Below, in pieces: positions 7,026 through 11,516 of a stretch of 11,516 nt of DNA. Origin of the DNA: Gammaproteobacteria bacterium. GTDB taxonomy: Bacteria > Pseudomonadota > Gammaproteobacteria > SZUA-140. The notes below the pieces were generated by a model that searched no databases, had not been told where the DNA came from, and was given only the letters and a program-made list of their open reading frames with translations. Numbering within the stretch: the stretch's first letter is position 1; each line of letters begins with the position of its first letter. The stretch is from the NCBI GenBank assembly GCA_003230195.1, contig QIHH01000164.1, forward strand, positions 1 to 11,516, given 5' to 3'. The translations under genes were made by a program, and so were the position numbers.

Positions 7026-7712
7026 ATGAAAGCGATGGTTTTAGCGGCTGGGCGTGGTGAGCGTATGCGCCCGTTGACAGACGTAACCCCCAAGCCATTG
7101 TTAAAAGTTGGCGGGGATTATCTTATCGCCTATCAGCTTCGTTCGCTTGTGGCGGCTGGTATTACTGATATCGTGATTAATCATGCATGGCTGGGTGAGC
7201 AGCTAGAGCAAGTACTCGGAGATGGGCGTCAATACGGTGCACAAATTCGTTATTCTGCTGAAGGTGATGTGGGTCTTGAAACCGCTGGTGGTATTAAACG
7301 TGCGCTACCGTTATTGGGTGATATGCCATTTTTAGTGGTGAATGGCGACGTGTGGAGCGATTTTCCATTTGCATCATTACCTAAAATACCAGTGGGCTTG
7401 GTGCATCTAGTGCTGATTGATAATCCACTATTTCATCCCAAAGGGGATTTTTCATTGCAGCGGGGGAAAGTGCAGTGTGATGGTGAGCCGAAGCTTACCT
7501 TTAGTGGGATAGGGGTTTATCGTGCTGAATTGTTTGAATCGCTGCGAGAAGGCCGAAGTTCTTTAGCACCACTCTTGAGGTCGGCAATGATGAAGGGCAC
7601 TGTCAGTGGTGAGCACTATAGTGGAGAGTGGCTTGACATTGGTACGCCAGAGCGTCTCAATGCGCTTGATAACGAGCTGTTGGCGGCTAAGAAGTGGCTC
7701 GGTATGGAGTGA
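7026..7712 (+). CDS. murU: N-acetylmuramate alpha-1-phosphate uridylyltransferase (MurU-like)
   Basis: A cytosolic nucleotidyltransferase of 228 residues. MurU makes UDP-N-acetylmuramate from MurNAc-1-phosphate and UTP in the cell-wall recycling route first described in Pseudomonas putida. Motifs are LAAGRGERMRPLT...PKPL (6-25) with K23, the MurU-like INHAWLGEQLE (51-61), ETAGGIKRALPLLG (85-98), the metal-binding NGDVW with D108, and EWLDIGTPERL with D204. Overall similarity to MurU is stronger than to glucose- or mannose-1-phosphate enzymes. The partner kinase gene amgK, often adjacent, is not in this window. No ribosome site precedes the ATG, though MKAMVLAAG makes the start secure; a TATAAAAT box at 7016-7023 almost touches it. 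The gene ends at a strong hairpin. Confidence 0.9.
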   Translation: MKAMVLAAGRGERMRPLTDVTPKPLLKVGGDYLIAYQLRSLVAAGITDIVINHAWLGEQLEQVLGDGRQYGAQIRYSAEGDVGLETAGGIKRALPLLGDMPFLVVNGDVWSDFPFASLPKIPVGLVHLVLIDNPLFHPKGDFSLQRGKVQCDGEPKLTFSGIGVYRAELFESLREGRSSLAPLLRSAMMKGTVSGEHYSGEWLDIGTPERLNALDNELLAAKKWLGME

Positions 7713-7753
7713 GCCTCATCACTAATGCTTCAATATCGCGTTAGTGATGAGGT
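7713..7753 (+). terminator. Long hairpin just after murU, between convergent genes
   Basis: CCTCATCACTAATGC (7714-7728) pairs with GCGTTAGTGATGAGG (7738-7752): 15 bp with one T-G wobble and a 9-base loop, starting two bases after the stop codon. No long T run follows (TGTTCGTTAAAATT), so it is either an imperfect terminator or a 3'-end stabilising structure. It could serve both murU and the converging DUF465 gene. Confidence 0.6.
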
Positions 7754-7803
7754 GTTCGTTAAAATTGAGTCTACAGTTTACCATTATCAAATGGTTTGAG
7801 CGA

Positions 7804-8049
7804 TTATGAGTGGTACTGTCTTAATTCGCTATACAGTTGGTCTTTAAGGTTTAGGCGTTTCACCTTGAGGTCAAGCATGCGAGCATCTGTGGTCGGTTGT
7901 TTCTGCTTTTCAAGTACGTGAATGGTTTTGTCTGTGTGCTCATACTCTTTTAAACGAGATGCAAAATCGCCGTCTTGGATTTTAAGTTGATGGATGGTGT
8001 GTTGCAATTCTGGGAATTCATGGGTTAGTTGGTGCCGTTCTCCGTACAT
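7804..8049 (-). CDS. DUF465 (YdcH-like) small coiled-coil protein
   Basis: An 81-residue cytosolic protein of the DUF465/YdcH family, whose function is unknown. Its start MYGERHQLTHEFPELQHTIH matches the typical beginning of the longer family members, and the end VKRLNLKDQLYSELR is the conserved KxxRLxLKDxL helix. The two halves can form a helical hairpin, rich in charged residues and Gln, with no cysteines. The frame extends five codons upstream to an ATG at 8064, but GGAGA lies eight bases before the ATG at 8049, which is therefore preferred. The gene converges on murU and is the last leftward gene of the cca side, separated from DUF3579 by more than 300 bases, so it probably has its own promoter. 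Confidence 0.85.
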   Translation of the reverse strand: MYGERHQLTHEFPELQHTIHQLKIQDGDFASRLKEYEHTDKTIHVLEKQKQPTTDARMLDLKVKRLNLKDQLYSELRQYHS

Positions 8050-8363
8050 ATTATGGGTCTCCATATGTTTGGTTTAAAACGTCTTTTTTCAGCTTTTTCC
8101 TTGCGCAAGTTCGCACGCTGAAAGATCAGCTTGTCATGTGGCTGTGCTCATAGTCAAGGGTTTGCAGCGGCCAAATTGGGGGTCGGGTAGCTATTTTTAG
8201 CAGATGCTGATGAAATTCAATTGGTTGCAAATATTGGTCTGTTATTTGCTTTAACGGTCGGTTTGGGCTGGATTTGGCAATAATGGCCTGGGGGGTGTTA
8301 AGAATCACTGTTCATGGTGAGGTTCTTGCTCTTTTCCACGCTGACTCAGGTAATGGTGCCCCC
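8050..8363. other. Non-coding stretch between the DUF3579 and DUF465 genes
   Basis: About 310 bases. A 60-codon GTG-started leftward frame (8126-8308) lacks a ribosome site and resembles nothing I know. I see two possible hairpins: 8087-8123 (listed separately), and AAGAATCAC (8300-8308) with GTGAGGTTCTT (8317-8327), a 9-bp stem with a two-base bulge. It probably contains the DUF465 promoter, but no convincing -35/-10 pair could be picked. A small RNA cannot be excluded. Confidence 0.5.
8087..8123 (-). promoter_or_regulatory. Hairpin in the DUF465 leader
   Basis: Perfect 7-bp arms TTTCAGC (8087-8093) and GCTGAAA (8117-8123) enclose a perfect 10-bp palindrome CTTGCGCAAG (8100-8109). In the leftward transcript this would lie about 40-75 bases before the DUF465 start. 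It could be an RNA structure or a protein site; no function is known. Confidence 0.35.
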
Positions 8364-8711
8364 TTAGCCATTTGCGATTAATTCGTTGTTATCCTCATCG
8401 TCTGGGAAATCGTATCCCCACTCTTTAATCAGATGCTTTTCCTGAATGCGTAGCTGATTTTTGCGTGCGAACTGTAGAATGAAGCTGAATGCTTCCGGGT
8501 CGTTAAGGCTGAGGCCTCTAGCAACGATCAGGCAACGTGCGCCGTTGATGATGCAGGGTTGCACATGTTCTGAGTAGCGTAGTTTATGATCTGGGCCGAA
8601 GCTGGCTAGCGCGGATGAAATTCGCTCAACCCAGTCTGACGGACGGAACTTTTTGCCGTCGTTGCAGACGCCTTCAATGATAATTTGATTATTCCCGGAA
8701 TTATGCGACAT
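8364..8711 (-). CDS. DUF3579-family hypothetical protein
   Basis: A 115-residue soluble protein of a family of unknown function found in beta- and gammaproteobacteria. Recognition rests on IIIEGVCNDGKKFRPSDWVERISSAL (10-35), the middle HVQPCIINGARCLIVARGL (49-67) and FSFILQFARKNQLRIQEK (76-93). It has no signal peptide or membrane segment. The C-terminus is acidic (FPDDEDNNE). The ATG at 8711 has only a weak AGAGAAC ribosome site. It lies 123 bases downstream of cca in the same direction, with a good candidate promoter in between, so it can be expressed independently. Family assignment is from memory of the motif and moderately sure. Confidence 0.8.
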   Translation of the reverse strand: MSHNSGNNQIIIEGVCNDGKKFRPSDWVERISSALASFGPDHKLRYSEHVQPCIINGARCLIVARGLSLNDPEAFSFILQFARKNQLRIQEKHLIKEWGYDFPDDEDNNELIANG

Positions 8712-8780
8712 CTTGTTCTCTTACGGTGCGGCGGATATTATATTCGTTGACCCAGTGTGGCCGTGAGCCGCTTGCGAGCG

Positions 8781-8810
8781 ATTATACCTATATCGCACCC
8801 GAATTGATAA
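8781..8810 (-). promoter_or_regulatory. Candidate promoter for the DUF3579 gene
   Basis: On the minus strand TTATCA (8810-8805) and a consensus TATAAT (8786-8781) are separated by 18 bp, predicting a start near 8774 and a leader of about 60 bases. The leader contains a small CGCT-CGCA-AGCG hairpin. Confidence 0.5.
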
Positions 8811-8834
8811 AGTTTAATGATGCACATGTAGTGG

Positions 8835-10052
8835 CTATTGAATGGCGATCTTTATTGCACGAGCGCGGGCAGCATGAATCTTGTCGGCAAGTGCTTTGCC
8901 GTTATGGCCTTGTTCAACGATGGCGCGAATATCAACTGCATTTGCGACGCGATAGGCGAGTGAGAAAAGTGTTGCCTGTGGATAATCGCAGGTTTCATAA
9001 CCCGTGCGCCCACGTGCATCTGCTTTACAGGCAGTGAGGAACTGTTCAAGGCGTGCGGGGCGACGAAAGGCATCGAGTGATTCTAATGTCTTTAATAATG
9101 TGGTCGAACGTAGTTCTGCTGTACGGTGGCAATGTGTGTGATAACGTGCGACCAATATTGCAAGTGCTTGGAAGCGTTTTGGAATGCGCATTCGTTTGCA
9201 GAGTGTTTGTGTTAATTTTACGCCGCGTTCCTCGTGGCCGTGGTGACTGGGCCATTTGTCACGTGGCGTATTGCCTTTACCTAGGTCGTGACAGAGTGCG
9301 GCAAAGCGAACTTCTGGATCGGTGGTGAGTGTGGCTGCGCTATCAAGCACCATCATGGTGTGAATGCCGGTATCGACTTCTGGGTGGTAATGTTCTGGCT
9401 GCGGTACGCCGAAGAGTGCGTCAACTTCAGGCAGGATGCGTGCGAGCGCGCCGCATTCACGCAGCGTGGTGAAGAAGATTGAGGGGTGCGGCTCGTTGAG
9501 CGCACGCTCAATTTCGGCCCAGATGCGTTCAGGCACTAGTGCGTCCACCTCATCTGCCGCGACGATCTCTTTTAAGAGTGTTTGTGTCTCACCCGCGATT
9601 TTAAATCCTAGCGGTACCAGGCGTGTGGCAAAGCGCGCGACGCGTAGTACCCGTACGGGGTCTTCAATAAAGGCAGGCGAGACATGCCGGAGTAGTTGTT
9701 GTTGCAGATCACGTACGCCGTTGAGTGGGTCGACCAGGTTACCATCGAGGGTGAGTGCCATCGCATTGATGGTGAGATCGCGACGTTTAAGGTCTTCTTC
9801 CAAGGTGACATACGGTGAGGCATGTACTTCAAATCCGGTGTAGCCCGTCGCCGTTTTTCGTTCAGTACGTGCGAGGGCGTACTCTTCTTTTGTCTCTGGA
9901 TGCAGAAAGACGGGGAAATCTTGCCCGACCTGGGTATATCCCTGTGCGAGCATCTCTTCTGGGGTTGCACCCACCACCACCCAGTCGCGGTCTTTGATGG
10001 GCAGCCCCAGTAGTTTGTCGCGCACGGCACCACCGACCATGTAGATTTCCAT
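8835..10052 (-). CDS. cca: CCA tRNA nucleotidyltransferase with HD domain
   Basis: Adds or repairs the 3' CCA of tRNAs without a nucleic-acid template. It has 405 residues, close to E. coli Cca (412). The N-terminal class II polymerase head shows GGAVRDKLLG (7-16), metal-binding D21/D23 in KDRDW, the RRD motif (91-93) and EDPVRVLRVARFA (130-142). The C-terminal HD domain has HPEVDTGIHTMMVLD and CHDLGKG with H255/D256, as in the gammaproteobacterial multifunctional enzymes whose HD domain carries phosphatase and phosphodiesterase activity. AAGG lies about 12 bases before the ATG. It starts 26 bp after the NDUFA9-like gene, so the two are likely cotranscribed. Confidence 0.97.
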   Translation of the reverse strand: MEIYMVGGAVRDKLLGLPIKDRDWVVVGATPEEMLAQGYTQVGQDFPVFLHPETKEEYALARTERKTATGYTGFEVHASPYVTLEEDLKRRDLTINAMALTLDGNLVDPLNGVRDLQQQLLRHVSPAFIEDPVRVLRVARFATRLVPLGFKIAGETQTLLKEIVAADEVDALVPERIWAEIERALNEPHPSIFFTTLRECGALARILPEVDALFGVPQPEHYHPEVDTGIHTMMVLDSAATLTTDPEVRFAALCHDLGKGNTPRDKWPSHHGHEERGVKLTQTLCKRMRIPKRFQALAILVARYHTHCHRTAELRSTTLLKTLESLDAFRRPARLEQFLTACKADARGRTGYETCDYPQATLFSLAYRVANAVDIRAIVEQGHNGKALADKIHAARARAIKIAIQ

Positions 10053-10078
10053 CTGCTGTGGTGCCTTAGCCGTCTGGA

Positions 10079-11059
10079 TTAATCGTCACGTCCAGCATGA
10101 AACCGGAAACGGTCAAACTGGCCGCGCTGATTCTGGTTCAGCAGGTAGCGTGGTACGAGCGCTTCCATTGGTTGTGGTGTGATGTTAAAAATGGCGGGAA
10201 ATTTCTCTTTGCTAACGCTATCGATCTGCATAGAGAGGTAGTTGTCGTAGGTGAGTGGTTTGCCCGGTGCGAAGCTTAAGAGGCGCGCCATTAATTTAGA
10301 TGTGCCATTGCCAAGCGGGATCACCTTGCGATTAATGCCCAGTGTCTTAATCGTGAATTCGACCAGCTGTTGCAGGGTATAGACACGAGGGCCGCACAGG
10401 TCATAGCGCTGGCCGAAGGTCGCCTTTTCGTTGAGTGACTTGACGATGACATCGACTACGTCATTCACATAGACTGGCGCAAAGCGTGCGTTTGGGCATG
10501 CTAGTGGCAGGTGTGTGACAAATTTAAGCAGTGATGCGAAGCGGTTAAATAGACTATCGCCCGGGCCAAAGATCACGGAGGGACGCAGGATGGTGATGTT
10601 GATCCCTTCATCTGTACCGGTGTGAATGGTGTCTTCCCCCTCGCCCTTGCTGGTGAGGTAGCGGCTCGTAGCCTTACCTGCGTAGGCGTTGAGTGCGCTC
10701 ATGTGAACCAGACGATCAATTTTATTGGCGACACAGGCGTCAATGATCATCCGTGGCAAGTCAACATGCAGGCGCTGAAAGGTCCCTTTTTTACTTTCAT
10801 TCAAGACGGCAACTAGGTTGATTACTGCGCTGCAACCTGCGAGGTGTTTGTGCAAGTTTGAGAGAGTCATGATATTGGTGTCGATGACGCTGACGCGAGG
10901 CAACACCAGTAGTTCACGGCAACGCTCGCGGTGTCGCGCCAATACGCGTACCTGATAACCCGCTTCCACCAGTGTGCGTACTAAATGCTGTCCGACAAAG
11001 CCGGTTCCTCCCAGAATAGCGATAATCTTATTATGTGTGGCTGCAACCTTTGGATACAT
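10079..11059 (-). CDS. NDUFA9-type NAD(P)-binding epimerase/dehydratase-like protein
   Basis: An atypical short-chain dehydrogenase of 326 residues, of the group related to the complex I subunit NDUFA9; substrate unknown. The N-terminal Rossmann motif is IIAILGGTGFVGQHLV, then VINLVAVL, HMSALNA and YLTSK (the YxxxK pair), followed by ILRPSVIFGPGDSLFNRF and FAPVYVNDV. The tail is basic (FDRFRFHAGRDD). The frame stays open to 11236, but that would overlap the divergent permease start. GGGAGAG lies about six bases before the ATG at 11059, so I chose that one; the ATG at 11074 is possible. It heads the leftward unit with cca and shares a 125-bp divergent region with the permease gene. Confidence 0.88.
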   Translation of the reverse strand: MYPKVAATHNKIIAILGGTGFVGQHLVRTLVEAGYQVRVLARHRERCRELLVLPRVSVIDTNIMTLSNLHKHLAGCSAVINLVAVLNESKKGTFQRLHVDLPRMIIDACVANKIDRLVHMSALNAYAGKATSRYLTSKGEGEDTIHTGTDEGINITILRPSVIFGPGDSLFNRFASLLKFVTHLPLACPNARFAPVYVNDVVDVIVKSLNEKATFGQRYDLCGPRVYTLQQLVEFTIKTLGINRKVIPLGNGTSKLMARLLSFAPGKPLTYDNYLSMQIDSVSKEKFPAIFNITPQPMEALVPRYLLNQNQRGQFDRFRFHAGRDD

Positions 11060-11093
11060 CTGACTCTCTCCCATCTTTCCATTGACCTCAAAA

Positions 11094-11113
11094 ATTAACG
11101 TTAGCGCGTTAAT
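11094..11113. promoter_or_regulatory. 20-bp dyad in the divergent promoter region
   Basis: ATTAACG (11094-11100) and CGTTAAT (11107-11113) are exact reverse complements around TTAGCG. The dyad touches a TATGAT box (minus strand, 11117-11112) that could be the -10 of the NDUFA9-like gene, so a bound protein would block that promoter. The regulator is unknown. Confidence 0.45.
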
Positions 11114-11134
11114 CATACCTTTTTTTAAAGGCGT

Positions 11135-11140
11135 TATACT
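11135..11140 (+). promoter_or_regulatory. Candidate -10 box of the permease gene
   Basis: TATACT lies 45 bases before the permease ATG, with no recognisable -35 at normal spacing. A small CCTTT-TTTT-AAAGG dyad (11118-11131) sits directly upstream. Confidence 0.35.
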
Positions 11141-11184
11141 GAGCCTTGGAATTTTAGCACTCAAATGAGGGGTTCGGGTAAACG

Positions 11185-11516
11185 ATGATCGAGGTGCTGT
11201 TCTATTATTTACTGCTGGGTGCATTGGCGGGAACATTGGCTGGAATGCTAGGTATTGGTGGTGGTCTAATTATTGTGCCAGCGCTGGTAGTGCTTTTTAA
11301 AATACAGGGTTTTGACCCGAGTGTCATTATGCACCTAGCGCTGGGGACATCACTGGCGACGATTGTGGTGACCTCGTTCTCATCTATCCGTACCCATCAT
11401 CAGCATGGCGCGGTGCAGTGGGCGATTGTTGTTCGCTTGAGTGCTGGGATTATGCTGGGCGCACTGTGCGGTGCATTTTTGGCAGACCAGATTTTCAGTG
11501 GTTGGCTGCAGAAAAT
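11185..11516 (+). CDS. TauE/SafE-family permease (3' end beyond window)
   Basis: The first 110 residues of an inner-membrane permease in the family that exports sulfite and other sulfonates or C2 acids; the true substrate cannot be told. The first helix LLLGALAGTLAGMLGIGGGLIIVPALVVL shows the family's Gly-rich entry and the GIGGGxxxVP signature (about residues 23-32). A second segment, MHLALGTSLATIVVTSFSSIRTHHQHGAVQW, has the typical GTS...S..H pattern, and a third helix begins at IVVRLSAGIMLGAL. The ATG at 11185 is preceded by GAGGGG at about 13 bases. It diverges from the NDUFA9-like gene, and its own operon lies to the right, unseen. Confidence 0.9.
   Translation, partial: MIEVLFYYLLLGALAGTLAGMLGIGGGLIIVPALVVLFKIQGFDPSVIMHLALGTSLATIVVTSFSSIRTHHQHGAVQWAIVVRLSAGIMLGALCGAFLADQIFSGWLQK

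Noticed and set aside
8126..8308. A 60-codon leftward frame starting with GTG between the DUF3579 and DUF465 genes
   Set aside because: No ribosome site, no recognisable similarity, and an in-frame stop just upstream; probably a chance frame, though a small gene cannot be excluded.
9436..9843. Several frames opposite to cca, including one of 135 codons
   Set aside because: They are shadows of the well-supported cca gene, with Arg/Ser-rich compositions typical of antisense frames.
11060..11236. N-terminal extension of the NDUFA9-like protein
   Set aside because: It would overlap the start of the divergent permease and cross both promoters. A ribosome site precedes the ATG at 11059, directly before the Rossmann fold.

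Overview
The window looks like a chromosomal segment of a gammaproteobacterium with moderate G+C. The best evidence is gene order. A leftward gpmI-envC pair faces away from a rightward block of rhodanese (YibN type), secB and gpsA, which is the arrangement known from Escherichia coli (envC-gpmI / yibN-grxC-secB-gpsA). A MurU-type uridylyltransferase, a bacterial-type CCA-adding enzyme with an HD domain, and DUF465 and DUF3579 proteins fit the same group. I cannot name the genus. I see no transposase, integrase, CRISPR array, tRNA or rRNA, so most of the window is ordinary core genome.

Layout. Positions 1-2711 (minus) hold gpmI followed by envC, the latter cut by the window edge. Positions 2712-3020 are a divergent intergenic region with a 9-bp tandem repeat and a perfect 10-4-10 palindrome. 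Positions 3021-3335 (plus) encode a small ArsR-family repressor whose cysteines resemble persulfide sensors rather than metal sensors. After a long leader comes a membrane-anchored rhodanese (3698-4126), then secB and gpsA. The grxC gene that sits between yibN and secB in E. coli is absent. Positions 6034-6918 encode a secreted protein I do not recognise, behind a control region with a TTGACA box, direct repeats and a dyad. A murU homologue follows (7026-7712) and ends in a strong hairpin.

From 11059 down to 7804 the genes run leftward: an NDUFA9-type NAD(P)-binding protein, cca, a DUF3579 protein with its own candidate promoter, and a DUF465 (YdcH-like) coiled-coil protein. A TauE/SafE-type permease starts divergently at 11185 and is cut by the right edge.

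Functions. The window combines glycolysis (GpmI), phospholipid precursor supply (GpsA), protein export (SecB), septal cell-wall splitting (EnvC), wall recycling (MurU) and tRNA 3'-end maturation (Cca). The most interesting idea is a possible small sulfur-stress circuit: a dithiol ArsR regulator with its own palindromic operator, inserted next to a rhodanese with an intact catalytic cysteine. The second is the orphan secreted protein with paired cysteines and a repeated aromatic-glycine motif.
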